Shown in pieces: positions 15,859-24,173 of a DNA stretch of 27,783 nt. A program made the translations under genes and the position numbers. Below the pieces are notes generated by a model. That model was not told the origin of the DNA. It was given only the letters and a program-made list of their open reading frames with translations, and searched no databases. Position 1 is the first letter of the stretch. The number at the start of each line of letters is the position of its first letter. This DNA is from Bacillota bacterium. GTDB taxonomy: Bacteria; Bacillota; Clostridia; Lachnospirales; Lachnospiraceae. Where the stretch lies: contig JAEZTJ010000094.1 in assembly GCA_023421505.1 (NCBI GenBank), positions 1 through 27,783 of the forward strand, read 5' to 3'.

Positions 15859-16794
15859 ATGAGAAAACTGGATTTGCAAGCTTATAAGGAAATACGCCAG
15901 TGGCTTTACCGTAATGCCAGACCCCTTGAATTAGAACTTTGGAGGTATCACTTCGAAAATGGAAGTAAAGAAGCTGTTATTTCAGTATTATTAAATTATC
16001 AAAATAACGATGGTGGTTTTGGCTATGCGATAGATGCGGATAACTGGAATCCGGAATCTACACCATACAATGTAAGTTTTGCTTTGGATATCCTTCGCTC
16101 TATTGATTTCTATGATATGACCCATCCAATTTATAAAGGTATATTCCGTTATCTGGAGAATACAGAATATAAATCAGATTATGGATGGTTTTTTACTATT
16201 CCATCAAATGATAATAATCCACATGCCTGCTGGTGGAATTACAGCGCAGAGGATAATGTCTTTCAAAGTATAGGAATCACAGCTATTCTCTCAGGTTTTA
16301 TTCTTCGATATGGGAAAAGTCAAATAAACTTATATCAAATGGCAAGCAATTATACAAAAAGGCTGATAGAAGAACTTAGAACCATTACGGAATATGGGGA
16401 TATGGGCGTCAAAGGTTATATCAGATTAATGGAGGATATTGAAGGAGCCGGTTTGACTAAAGAATTTGACTTCCAGTATCTTTGTCAGAAGCTGCATAAT
16501 GTGGTAAAAAGTAAAATTGATTTAGATAATTTTATGGTCAATCCACTTGGTTATATCGAAACACCAAGCAGCAGATTTTATGAGGAAAACAAAACAGAAG
16601 TTGAGAGTGAGCTCGATCAGATAATCGATCAAAGGCCTGCATTAGGTGTTTGGGGAATTCCGTGGGAATGGTACAATGATAATAAATACCCGAAGGCATT
16701 CGCGATTAGTGAAAATTGGTGGAAAGCATATAAAGCAATTGAGAAATTATTGCTACTGAAATACTTCGGAAGACTGGATTATATTATCAATTAA
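15859..16794 (+). CDS. Alpha/alpha-toroid (prenyltransferase/squalene-cyclase-like) protein
   Basis: This 311-residue protein of unknown function has the DGGFG-type repeat (LLNYQNNDGGFGYAIDAD, near 45-62) typical of alpha/alpha-toroid folds of terpene cyclases and prenyltransferase beta subunits. A second toroid-type motif lies near the C-terminus (WEWYNDNKYPKAFAISENWW). No DXDD or other cyclase motif is evident, so the label refers to fold, not reaction. It is a clear paralogue of the N-terminal part of the protein at 26254 (shared ENGS-EAV, YQN-DGGFG, PSN and ENWWKA blocks). I chose ATG 15859 for its perfect AGGAGG; the frame extends upstream to 15820 without one. Confidence 0.65.
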   Translation: MRKLDLQAYKEIRQWLYRNARPLELELWRYHFENGSKEAVISVLLNYQNNDGGFGYAIDADNWNPESTPYNVSFALDILRSIDFYDMTHPIYKGIFRYLENTEYKSDYGWFFTIPSNDNNPHACWWNYSAEDNVFQSIGITAILSGFILRYGKSQINLYQMASNYTKRLIEELRTITEYGDMGVKGYIRLMEDIEGAGLTKEFDFQYLCQKLHNVVKSKIDLDNFMVNPLGYIETPSSRFYEENKTEVESELDQIIDQRPALGVWGIPWEWYNDNKYPKAFAISENWWKAYKAIEKLLLLKYFGRLDYIIN

Positions 16795-16848
16795 CTTAAA
16801 ATTAAGTAGCGGCCTATGATATTGCAAGGTACGTCGAAATATATAACG

Positions 16849-16880
16849 AACAGCTCACTACTATGGAGTAGTGAGCTGTT
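16849..16880. terminator. Perfect hairpin between convergent genes
   Basis: AACAGCTCACTACT and AGTAGTGAGCTGTT form a 14-bp perfect stem around an ATGG loop. It separates the toroid gene from the aldo-keto reductase gene on the other strand. There is no T-run of note, so it is a weak or two-way terminator. Confidence 0.6.
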
Positions 16881-16949
16881 GATTGGAAGCTCTTAAGCAG
16901 GAAGGTTAATAGAGCTGCTTATCCTTTCTATACAGTCGCGATTGTAAAA

Positions 16950-17936
16950 TTAATCTATACTTTTAAGTATCTTATCAATTTCCTTCATCTGAGTTTGTGG
17001 AAGAGGGCCAAAATCCATGGCTTTGGCGTTTTCCTTAACCTGTTCTACGGTCTTGAAACCTGGAATGGGGATAGTAACCCCGCTTTTTGCCCAGATCCAA
17101 GCGAGGGATCCTTGAACAAGAGTCCTACCTCCAGTAGTTAAGATATCACGGATTGCATCGAGTTTATTAAAAGCATCGGGATTGGGTTTTCCGTTTTTGA
17201 ATATGGCTTCAGTCCAAGAATGACCGGCTCCGCGAACATCTTCTTTTGATAAAGTAGTGTCTTTTTTGAATTTCCCACTTAATAGGCCCATCGCTAAGGG
17301 ACTGCGATTAATACTAGAAAGTCCTTTTTCCTCACATAACTTAAGAATATCCTCGTTACCAACCAGGATATTAAATTCATGCTGGATGGTACTGCAGTTT
17401 TGTTGTTCTGCAAATATTTTGGCAGCACTCGTTAAATCTGTACTCCAGCCATAAGTTCTGATTTTTCCCTTGGATACAAGTTTATCCAAGGTCATAATTA
17501 CTAGATCAATCTCTGATAATCCAATTTCCCCCACATGCAGATGATAGAGGTCAATGTAGTCAGTCCGAAGACGTCTTAAGGAAGCCTCGCAGGCTCTCTC
17601 GATATAATCGGGAGTTACACTATAACCCTGAAGAGTTTTTGTTGCTTCGCTTCCAATATAGCCGAACTTAGTGGAGAGGATGACCTGTGATCTGCGGCCC
17701 TCGATAGCCTCTCCGATTAACCGTTCACTGTGCCCAATGCCATAGGAATCCGAGGTGTCAATAAAATTAATACCCAAATCAATTGCAGTTTGAATTGCTG
17801 CGATTGACATCCTATCGTCTGTCTCACCATAACCATCAATTTTACCATCCATATAAAATTGACCACCAATAGCCCAACTACCCAGTCCCATAGGGCTTAC
17901 ACGAATTCCTGATTTACCCAAAACTCTTTGTTCCAT
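16950..17936 (-). CDS. Aldo/keto reductase
   Basis: This 328-residue NAD(P)H-dependent oxidoreductase has a TIM barrel. The catalytic tetrad is visible: Asp60 and Tyr65 in FIDTSDSYGIGHSERLIGEA, Lys90 in VILSTKFGY, and His134 in YHLHVGE. The late cofactor-binding stretch is TIPIPGFKTVEQVKENAKAM. The length and GHSE motif match the AKR group that reduces sugars and small aldehydes (YccK/IolS-like). AGGAGG precedes the ATG. Its promoter region carries a site almost identical to the one in the promoter of the TetR gene upstream, so it is probably repressed by that TetR protein. Confidence 0.93.
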   Translation of the reverse strand: MEQRVLGKSGIRVSPMGLGSWAIGGQFYMDGKIDGYGETDDRMSIAAIQTAIDLGINFIDTSDSYGIGHSERLIGEAIEGRRSQVILSTKFGYIGSEATKTLQGYSVTPDYIERACEASLRRLRTDYIDLYHLHVGEIGLSEIDLVIMTLDKLVSKGKIRTYGWSTDLTSAAKIFAEQQNCSTIQHEFNILVGNEDILKLCEEKGLSSINRSPLAMGLLSGKFKKDTTLSKEDVRGAGHSWTEAIFKNGKPNPDAFNKLDAIRDILTTGGRTLVQGSLAWIWAKSGVTIPIPGFKTVEQVKENAKAMDFGPLPQTQMKEIDKILKSID

Positions 17937-18046
17937 AATAATATCCTCCTTATATTCACTTGTTTCATTTATATTATCCTAATGAGCAGAGCAATACATG
18001 CTCATAACAGATTCACGAGTATAGAGATTTCATTTCATAATAAACC

Positions 18047-18065
18047 CTACCTACTATTTGGTAGA
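18047..18065. promoter_or_regulatory. Candidate TetR operator upstream of the aldo-keto reductase
   Basis: CTACCTACTATTTGGTAGA matches the site in the tetR promoter (18709-18727, other strand) at 16 of 19 bases. The inverted CTACC...GGTAG ends make it a dyad. It lies about 110 nt upstream of the reductase ATG and just after the tetR stop codon. Confidence 0.65.
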
Positions 18066-18090
18066 ATTTCAGGTATAAAATAAAAGGTAC

Positions 18091-18684
18091 TTACATACCT
18101 TTTATCCCAGTCCATAAAACCTCAAAACAATGATTCATGTCCTTCATAGCTTGTTCCTTATTCATCAACCCTGACGACAAATCGATACAGGTTAATATAT
18201 AATAAAATGTATTCGCCATATGACATGCATTTATTGGGCGAAGCTCTTTCTGCTGGATGCCTTCCTCCATGAGATAAGTTAAATCAGTGACAAATTCTTT
18301 CTTGGTTTCTGAAGTAATTGATATAATCTCTTCTCTTAGGTTAGAAGGTGGTAAATAATATACCCGATTCCAAAAGTCCATCTCAGCATTATCCAAATTA
18401 TACTCCAGATAATCATTATAAATCGCTTTTAAACGATCTTTGCAGGGCATATCCTTGGAACTAGTTACGATCATTTTCATCTTATTGCGGTATTTCTGTA
18501 TAATATCTTGAAAAAGCTCTCGGAAGATTTCTTCCTTACTTTTAAAATGAAAGTAAAGAGAAGCTTTGTTAATACCAACTTCGGCAGCTATCTTATCCAT
18601 ACGTGCACCTTCAAATCCATGTTGAGCAAAGGTCTTCAATGCAGCCTGAAAGATTCTTTCTCTTGTTATTAATCCCTGCCCCAT
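18091..18684 (-). CDS. TetR-family transcriptional repressor
   Basis: This is a 197-residue regulator. Its N-terminal helix-turn-helix is IAAEVGINKASLYFHFKSKEEIF (given here in two parts: IAAEVGINKASLYF and HFKSKEEIF), preceded by ERIFQAALKTFAQHGFEGA. The C-terminal domain should bind a small inducer. ATG 18684 is the likely start, with GGAGG 8 nt upstream; the open frame extends to 18741 without a ribosome site. A strong promoter overlaps a dyad also found upstream of the adjacent aldo-keto reductase, so the protein likely represses itself and the reductase, releasing both when an electrophile or aldehyde appears. The inducer is not readable from sequence. Confidence 0.9.
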   Translation of the reverse strand: MGQGLITRERIFQAALKTFAQHGFEGARMDKIAAEVGINKASLYFHFKSKEEIFRELFQDIIQKYRNKMKMIVTSSKDMPCKDRLKAIYNDYLEYNLDNAEMDFWNRVYYLPPSNLREEIISITSETKKEFVTDLTYLMEEGIQQKELRPINACHMANTFYYILTCIDLSSGLMNKEQAMKDMNHCFEVLWTGIKGM

Positions 18685-18708
18685 AGCTAAAGCCTCCAAT
18701 AAATAAAA

Positions 18709-18727
18709 TATACCAAATGGTTGGTAG
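18709..18727. promoter_or_regulatory. Candidate TetR autoregulatory operator
   Basis: On the minus strand CTACCAACCATTTGGTATA lies just downstream of the -10 element, over the expected transcription start of tetR. It is the second copy of the site at 18047-18065. Confidence 0.65.
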
Positions 18728-18731
18728 GTAT

Positions 18732-18760
18732 ATAATAACAAAATTAATTATATCTGTCAA
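18732..18760 (-). promoter_or_regulatory. Promoter of the TetR gene
   Basis: On the minus strand a perfect TTGACA (18760-18755), a 17-nt spacer and TATTAT (18737-18732) precede the operator and the ATG at 18684. Confidence 0.75.
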
Positions 18761-18854
18761 ATTGTTTTTATGGAAAGATCATTTTAATTGGTGGAAAGTA
18801 TAAAAACAATTGAAAGACGATATTAAAAACTAACCCCTTTGCAATGGTCTTTTT

Positions 18855-18894
18855 AGACAATTACTAAGTTTCGCAATTGCCTAATTGTCTTTTT
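18855..18894 (+). terminator. Hairpin with T-tract
   Basis: AGACAATTA (18855-18863) pairs with TAATTGTCT (18882-18890), followed by TTTT. The AGAC can also pair with GTCT just upstream (GTCT-TTTT-AGAC), so two exclusive folds exist. No gene precedes it on this strand. Confidence 0.55.
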
Positions 18895-19110
18895 CTACTC
18901 TATAAAGGCACACATGTTTTGTATATATTTGGGAAATGATATAATTATAGAAAAAATATTGATATCTGCAAGTTTTATATGTTAAGATAAATATATGAAT
19001 AATTGAGACAGAAAAATAGTTTCATTCTGTGTTAGATTGTTATATAAATTAATTATAAATTTCAAAATTCAAATTAAAGTAATAAAAATCTAAATATAAA
19101 TGGTGTAAAT

Positions 19111-19168
19111 AAGCCTGTTACAGCACACAAGCAAAAAGCTTGATGCGTCTTTGCAACAGGCTTTTATT
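19111..19168 (+). terminator. Structured terminator-like hairpin in the leader of the DUF1538 gene
   Basis: The outer stem AAGCCTGTT/AACAGGCTT (19111-19119 and 19155-19163) encloses an inner hairpin CAAGC-AAAAA-GCTTG flanked by GCA/TGC. TTTTATT follows. It lies about 130 nt before the TTG start of the next gene, with no gene upstream on the same strand. Confidence 0.65.
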
Positions 19169-19299
19169 ACAAATACAGGCTATCTATATGAGTTTCAATT
19201 TTGAAAGCAGTTTAATCTGGAAAAATGTTCAAACAGATAGCAGGAGAAAGGGGGTATATTAGCGAAGAAGTGAAATAAAAATTGAAAGGATGATATAAA

Positions 19300-20793
19300 T
19301 TGAATGAACTAGTTTTAAAGCTAAAGGAAGTATTTTTTTCAATCCTACCAATTATGATTATTGTACTGATTTTAAATTTTACCATTGCACCATTGGAACG
19401 GGAGGTATTTATAAGATTTTTAATCGGGGTAATATTTATTATAATTGGACTGACTTTATTTTTAACAGGGGTTGATATAGGAATTACACCAATTGGTAAT
19501 ACAATAGGAGCCGCCATGACCAAAACCAATAAGATATGGATTGTTTTGATCTCTGGCTTACTTCTTGGCTTTTTTGTATCGATTGCGGAGCCAGATCTTC
19601 ATATTCTATCAGCTCAGGTTGCTTTTGTAACCTCAAATATGGTCTCGAAATGGACGATCGTAATTATAGTTTCCATAGGCATTGCGGTTATGTTATCAGT
19701 AGGATTTATACGAATTGTATATAACTATCCGCTATATAAGCTGCTTACAATTCTTTACGGTATTATTTTTATTCTAGCTCTGTTTACATCAAGAGAATTT
19801 TTGGCAATATCATTTGATGCATCCGGAGCTACAACGGGAGCACTTACTGTTCCTTTTATATTAGCGCTTGCCATAGGTATATCAAGGTTAAAGAAAGACA
19901 GTAAAGCCACTGAGAAGGACAGCTTCGGTCTGGTGGCCATCGCTTCTGTTGGAGCGATTATATCGGTAATCCTGCTGTCAATCGTATCAAAAACAGATAG
20001 AGTAACGACTTCACTTGTTTTAGATGAAACTAAATCAACAGCAATCCTTGAACCTTTTCTGCATGAAATACCTAAAATAGCTATTGAAACCTTTTGGGCA
20101 TTGTTTCCCATTTTATTTATCTTTCTGATGTTTCAGAAAATTTCGTTTAAATTATCTATTAAAACAGTTCGTAAAATTTTATGTGGGATGCTGTTCACCC
20201 TGCTCGGAATGATTCTGTTCCTGGTTGGCGTTAACTCTGGCTTTATGGATGTCGGCGGTAATATTGGTTATAAGCTGGCGTCTCTTGACAATAAATTGTT
20301 TTTGATAGCAGTTGGTTTTATTCTTGGATTTGTAACAATATTAGCTGAGCCTGCAGTATATGTTTTGACTCATCAGATTGAGGAAGTAACTAGCGGTTAT
20401 GTAAAGCGTAGGGTGGTTGTCCTTATGCTTTCCATAGGTGTGGGTATAGCAGTGGCATTATCCGTTGTAAGAGTACTGATACCACAGCTTCAGTTGTGGC
20501 ATTATATATTACCTGGTTATATCGTATGTATTGTAATGACCTATTTTGTGCCAAAATTATTCGTCGGAATGGCCTTCGATTCCGGCGGAGTTGCATCAGG
20601 CCCTATATCAGCAACCTTTGTATTAGCTTATATTCAAGGGGCGGCCGATTCAATAGATTATGCGGATGTTCTAATCGATGGCTTTGGAATGATTGCTATG
20701 GTTGCAATGACGCCGATTATTACCTTGCAGATCCTTGGTTTGTTTTATAAAATGAAATCTAAAAAGGAGGGAGTGGAGTATCATGCTTCTTAA
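19300..20793 (+). CDS. DUF1538 membrane protein (putative transporter)
   Basis: This 497-residue polytopic membrane protein is made of two homologous DUF1538 halves, each with about six to seven hydrophobic segments. Paired motifs show the duplication: TGVDIGITPIGNTIGAAM with VGVNSGFMDVGGNIGYKL; LGFFVSIAEPDLHILSAQV with LGFVTILAEPAVYVLTHQI; FDASGATTGALTVPFILALA with FDSGGVASGPISATFVLAY. The acidic and glycine-rich motifs inside the membrane suggest transport, but no substrate is established. The start is TTG 19300 with AAAGGA upstream; no in-frame ATG is near. The stop overlaps the start of the PII-like gene by 11 nt, a tight coupling that suggests the PII-like protein controls this one. Confidence 0.85.
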   Translation: MNELVLKLKEVFFSILPIMIIVLILNFTIAPLEREVFIRFLIGVIFIIIGLTLFLTGVDIGITPIGNTIGAAMTKTNKIWIVLISGLLLGFFVSIAEPDLHILSAQVAFVTSNMVSKWTIVIIVSIGIAVMLSVGFIRIVYNYPLYKLLTILYGIIFILALFTSREFLAISFDASGATTGALTVPFILALAIGISRLKKDSKATEKDSFGLVAIASVGAIISVILLSIVSKTDRVTTSLVLDETKSTAILEPFLHEIPKIAIETFWALFPILFIFLMFQKISFKLSIKTVRKILCGMLFTLLGMILFLVGVNSGFMDVGGNIGYKLASLDNKLFLIAVGFILGFVTILAEPAVYVLTHQIEEVTSGYVKRRVVVLMLSIGVGIAVALSVVRVLIPQLQLWHYILPGYIVCIVMTYFVPKLFVGMAFDSGGVASGPISATFVLAYIQGAADSIDYADVLIDGFGMIAMVAMTPIITLQILGLFYKMKSKKEGVEYHAS

Positions 20794-21460
20794 TTTCAAT
20801 AACAAGCAGATCCATTTAATCTGTTTTATTGTTAACTTCGGTATGAGTAGTAAAATTATACATGAAGCTAAGAAGTGCGGCATAGAAGGAAGTACCGTAT
20901 TTCTTGGAAAAGGTACGATAAATAATGTTATCCTGGATTATATTGGGTTAGCAGATGCCCGAAAAGAAATCATCTTAATGCTTGCTGATAGCGAGTTAGC
21001 GGATAAAACGCTTATTCTTTTGAGTCAACATTTTAAGCTCGAAAAACCTAATCATGGAATAGCATTTTCAACAGCCGTCTCAGAGCTTGTCGGAACAAGA
21101 AGGCTAGATTGCAGTAAGATTATCGAAGAAAAAGGAAGTGATAAGGCGATGTATCATATAATAACTACAATTGTAGATAAAGGAAAAGCGGAAGATGTAA
21201 TCAGTGCTGCAAAAGAGGCCGGCGCTACCGGTGGCACGATAATTAATGGTCGAGGATCAGGAATTCATGAAACAACAAAGCTCTTTATGATGGACATTGA
21301 GCCTGAGAAAGAGATCGTTATAATACTCTCCGGAGCAGAGAAATCAGATACAATAGTATCATCAATTAACCTCAAACTAAAGCTAAATGAACCTGGTAAC
21401 GGGATAATATTTGTTCAGGAAGTACTGAGTGCATATGGGCTAAGCAATAAACGTAACTAA
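20783..21460 (+). CDS. Tandem PII-like (GlnB-fold) regulatory protein
   Basis: This 225-residue protein contains two PII-like ferredoxin folds. The first half has STVFLGKGTIN in the T-loop region and HFKLEKPNHGIAFSTAVSEL as the C-terminal strand; the second has GGTIINGRGSG and LKLNEPGNGIIFVQEVLSAYGL. The conserved nucleotide-loop glycines and the N/P-GxGI strand are present in both halves, but the T-loop tyrosine of classical GlnB is not evident. PII proteins bind ATP/ADP or other nucleotides and gate transporters, so this is probably the cytoplasmic regulator of the DUF1538 protein, whose gene it overlaps (AAGGAGGG lies inside that gene). This DUF1538-PII pairing is common in Firmicutes from memory. 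Confidence 0.85.
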   Translation: MLLNFNNKQIHLICFIVNFGMSSKIIHEAKKCGIEGSTVFLGKGTINNVILDYIGLADARKEIILMLADSELADKTLILLSQHFKLEKPNHGIAFSTAVSELVGTRRLDCSKIIEEKGSDKAMYHIITTIVDKGKAEDVISAAKEAGATGGTIINGRGSGIHETTKLFMMDIEPEKEIVIILSGAEKSDTIVSSINLKLKLNEPGNGIIFVQEVLSAYGLSNKRN

Positions 21461-21573
21461 AATAATAGATATTCGGATTGAAAGAAAGAGAACGCCCAAA
21501 TTTGCCGGACAATATTTACCACGGGAATTGAGCTGGAGAAGGAAAAATGGTAAATTACTAATAGGATTAAAGG

Positions 21574-21623
21574 AAAGGCTGATAAAACACGATACGGCTA
21601 TGTTTTATCAGCCTTTGATTTTT
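21574..21623 (+). terminator. Terminator after the DUF1538-PII operon
   Basis: AAAGGCTGATAAAACA (21574-21589) and TGTTTTATCAGCCTTT (21601-21616) form a perfect 16-bp stem with an 11-nt loop, followed by GATTTTT. It lies about 115 nt after the PII-like stop. Confidence 0.85.
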
Positions 21624-21689
21624 AAAATCTGTGGCGAAACAGTGGCAGATATATATTTTTTTATATACTTATACTATAATATTATATGA

Positions 21690-21851
21690 GGTGCCGAGCA
21701 GCTTTTGAGGGATACGACGAAGGTGACTGAAAAGGCTGAGAACGCTGGTGTGAAGGTAACGCAGACCATTTATGATGATATGATTCATGTATTTCAGCTT
21801 TTATACCCGGTTTTGCCAGAAGCAAAGGATGCATGGGATGAGGTTGAATAG
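21690..21851 (+). pseudogene. 3' fragment of an alpha/beta hydrolase (HSL/lipase family) gene
   Basis: This open frame without a start (TGA at 21687) encodes about 53 residues, G-A-E-Q-L-L-R-D-T-T-K... to a TAG. It matches the C-terminal end of hormone-sensitive-lipase-type alpha/beta hydrolases: the LLRD helix, AENAGVKVTQTIYDDMIHVF with the catalytic-His motif MIHVFQLLYP, and LPEAKDAWDEVE. The catalytic serine and most of the gene are missing upstream, where only the terminator and a weak TATAAT-like sequence are found. It is a deletion remnant. Confidence 0.75.
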
Positions 21852-21879
21852 TTTATACAGACAATCTTTTGATGAAAAG

Positions 21880-22494
21880 CTAGTAAGGATTATGACCAAT
21901 AATTACATCAAAAACATGATCTTTGAAAATACGAAATGCTACATATAATAAAATAGCGCCCATGATTTTATTAAATACTAGAAAGACTTTTTTTCTTTTT
22001 ATTATGTCACTAAGAAATTGTCCCAATATGCAATAGATAGATGGAGCTCCGATAACTAATAAACCAAATAAAACTGACATTATGAATATTTTAATACCAG
22101 TTATATCGTTAGCAGGAAAATTAATCGTCGATATAGGTAATGCAGCTAATGAAGCTTTTGGATTAACAATTTGCATTATAAATCCATCCTTTAGAGAAAA
22201 GGAATTTTTTCTCAGCTTTTCATCAATATTTATATCTTCCTGAAAAACCTTAATAGCAAGATAAAATATATAAATACCTCCTACAATACTTGTATATATT
22301 AAGTAATCCTTTTTTATAAACTTTTCACCTGTATAACCATATACAAAAAATAAAAGAAACATAGCGAAACCTACCCCAGTAAAAAAGCCGAGAGAGTTTT
22401 TCAATTTTTTGTTTAATCCTAATGTAAGTCCCATTATATTTACCGGACCCGGTGTATACATAATTCCTATACCATACAACATCATTTGAAGCAT
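21880..22494 (-). CDS. LysE/RhtB-family amino-acid exporter
   Basis: This 204-residue membrane protein has about six hydrophobic segments. The N-terminal YTPGPVNIMGLTLGL motif is the LysE-family signature (PGP-N), followed by a glycine-rich helix, and GFIMQIVNPKASLAALPIST corresponds to the family's NPKA motif. Such proteins export amino acids or related small metabolites across the cytoplasmic membrane. ATG 22494 is preferred because AAGGAG precedes it; the frame extends six residues further to 22512. It diverges from a MocR-type regulator, which probably controls it. Confidence 0.88.
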   Translation of the reverse strand: MLQMMLYGIGIMYTPGPVNIMGLTLGLNKKLKNSLGFFTGVGFAMFLLFFVYGYTGEKFIKKDYLIYTSIVGGIYIFYLAIKVFQEDINIDEKLRKNSFSLKDGFIMQIVNPKASLAALPISTINFPANDITGIKIFIMSVLFGLLVIGAPSIYCILGQFLSDIIKRKKVFLVFNKIMGAILLYVAFRIFKDHVFDVIIGHNPY

Positions 22495-22760
22495 AATTCT
22501 TCTCCTTTCCACTAATTGCCTATCGTATTGTTACTTCTTTTTCTCTATTCATTTTCGAATTTATGTGATTAATCCTCCTTTTCAGTTTGGAGTTTATTAA
22601 ACAATTGCGCAACGATATAGTTTTATTTATTGTATACACAACAAATTCTGAGTTTCGCAATTATCTAGTGGAATTAATTAACTGTATGATATAATATAGA
22701 TGGCATTAGAAAAAGAGCCAGTGAGTATAGAAAAAATAGAGCCACTTAAGAAAGGTAATT
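22495..22760. promoter_or_regulatory. Divergent control region of exporter and MocR regulator
   Basis: The 266 bases contain TATAAT at 22690-22695 facing the MocR gene, but a poor -35. Dyads TTGCGCAA (about 22605-22612) and TTGTATACACAA (about 22630-22641) lie nearer the exporter and could be regulator sites. The assignment is tentative. Confidence 0.35.
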
Positions 22761-24173
22761 ATGATCTATTTAAGGAAAAACAATAAGGAACCCTTGTATA
22801 TACAGATTTATTCACAAATTAAAAAAGAAATATTAACTGGTGTAATAAAGGAAGGTCAAGTTTTAACTGGAAGCAGAAGTTTGGCTAAAACTCTGAACGT
22901 AAGTAGAAACACGGTTGATAACGCTTATGGCCAACTACTTGCAGAAGGATATATTAGGTCAAAGATAGGCGTTGGATACATTGTTATGAAGGTGCCTGAG
23001 ATAAAGGTGGTTAAAAGACAAAACTTCATAGCCACCAGAACTCAGATGATGAAAGATATAAATCAACATAAAGTTCTTTTTGACTTGACTAACAGTAGCT
23101 TTACAAGTGACCTCTTTCCCAAAAGTCTATGGAAACGATATACACTGGAAGGTTTGGAAAGACTAGAACGTGAAGCAAAGATAGCATCCTATCAGGACAA
23201 GCAAGGTGAACTGTATTTACGGCGTAATTTGCTTACTTATCTTGAGCGGATTAGAGGTGTGTGTTGTGATGAAAGTCAAATTGTAATTACCTGTGGTATC
23301 CAGCAATCGCTAGATTATATATGCAAATTGATGTCTTCGGACCATTCAACAATTCTAGTGGAAGAACCCGGCTTTAATAAGGCGGTATCCGTATTCATTA
23401 ATAATGGAATGAAAATACAGACAGTTCCAGTTGATGAAAATGGAATAGTGGTTTCTAATATCCCAGTTATTCAAAATGTCTGTGCCATATATGTAACCCC
23501 ATCGCACCAGTTCCCTACAGGGGTTACATTGCCTATAGATCGTAGATACGAGCTGCTGGAATGGATAAAGCAAAACGATGTATATATAATAGAAGATGAT
23601 TTTGACAGCGAGCTAAGATACTATTCAAAACCAATACCATCATTACAATCTATAGATAGGAATAATAGAGTTATATATTTAGGTACCTTCTCAAAGGCCT
23701 TGTCCCCTTCCATAAGAATGGGATACATGATTTTACCATCGCAGCTTTTACAAATTTATCACGATAAGTTTGAAAACTACAACAGTACAGTTCCTTTGCT
23801 TAATCAATATGTGATCGGCAGACTTATTGAGACAGGCGAATATGATCGTCATATACGACGTTTAAACAACGTATTTAGGAAAAGACTAGAACTATTTCTA
23901 TCTGAATTTTCTGATGTTAAGGATAAAGTCAAGATAACAAGTAATGGAAGCGGACAATACTTTTTACTGGAATTTTCAGAAAAGGCCAATCAAACCGAGT
24001 TAATCGAAAAGGCTCTTGAACACGGTGTAAGAATATATTCTACTATGCAATTCTGGCAAGAGAAAGCTGCTTGCCCACCGAATACTCTGTTCCTTGGTTT
24101 TAGTAAAATAGACTTTAAAGATATTCCAGATTGTGTTACACGATTAAAAACAGCTTGGGTGGAGTGGTTATAG
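22761..24173 (+). CDS. MocR/PdxR-family transcriptional regulator (GntR HTH plus aminotransferase fold)
   Basis: This 470-residue regulator has an N-terminal GntR winged helix (about 10-75: EPLYIQIYSQIKKEIL, then GSRSLAKTLNVSRNTVDNAY). A class I aminotransferase-like domain (about 115-470) follows. The PLP-binding lysine is Lys312 in LGTFSKALSPSIRMGY, with the upstream IIEDDFDSELRY (PLP pyridine-N Asp) intact, so PLP binding is expected. Members sense PLP-amino acid or vitamin B6 adducts. The start has AAAGG upstream. It diverges from the LysE-type exporter; this arrangement suggests regulation of amino-acid export in response to an amine or PLP adduct. Confidence 0.92.
   Translation: MIYLRKNNKEPLYIQIYSQIKKEILTGVIKEGQVLTGSRSLAKTLNVSRNTVDNAYGQLLAEGYIRSKIGVGYIVMKVPEIKVVKRQNFIATRTQMMKDINQHKVLFDLTNSSFTSDLFPKSLWKRYTLEGLERLEREAKIASYQDKQGELYLRRNLLTYLERIRGVCCDESQIVITCGIQQSLDYICKLMSSDHSTILVEEPGFNKAVSVFINNGMKIQTVPVDENGIVVSNIPVIQNVCAIYVTPSHQFPTGVTLPIDRRYELLEWIKQNDVYIIEDDFDSELRYYSKPIPSLQSIDRNNRVIYLGTFSKALSPSIRMGYMILPSQLLQIYHDKFENYNSTVPLLNQYVIGRLIETGEYDRHIRRLNNVFRKRLELFLSEFSDVKDKVKITSNGSGQYFLLEFSEKANQTELIEKALEHGVRIYSTMQFWQEKAACPPNTLFLGFSKIDFKDIPDCVTRLKTAWVEWL

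Larger units (their letters stand above)
18761..19299 (+). other. Long intergenic region with possible leader of the DUF1538-PII operon
   Basis: No protein gene is convincing in these 539 bases. On the plus strand there is a hairpin with T-tract (18855-18894), a TATAAT at 18940-18945 with only a weak -35 (TTTGTA), and a large structured terminator-like hairpin at 19111-19168. Further on lie a 17-codon frame (ATG near 19225) and the ribosome site of the next gene. If the TATAAT is used, the leader is about 350 nt and contains a terminator upstream of the gene it serves, which would allow attenuation or riboswitch control. An alternative is a small RNA ending at 19168. Confidence 0.4.

Noticed and set aside
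18760..18811. 12-bp inverted repeat AATTGTTTTTAT / ATAAAAACAATT
   Set aside because: It is a low-complexity AT-rich dyad with a 28-nt spacer, partly over the tetR -35. It is not distinguishable from chance.
22651..22662. AGTTTCGCAATT shared with the hairpin at 18868-18879
   Set aside because: Shared 12-mers are expected by chance in an AT-rich 28-kb window, and the flanks do not align.
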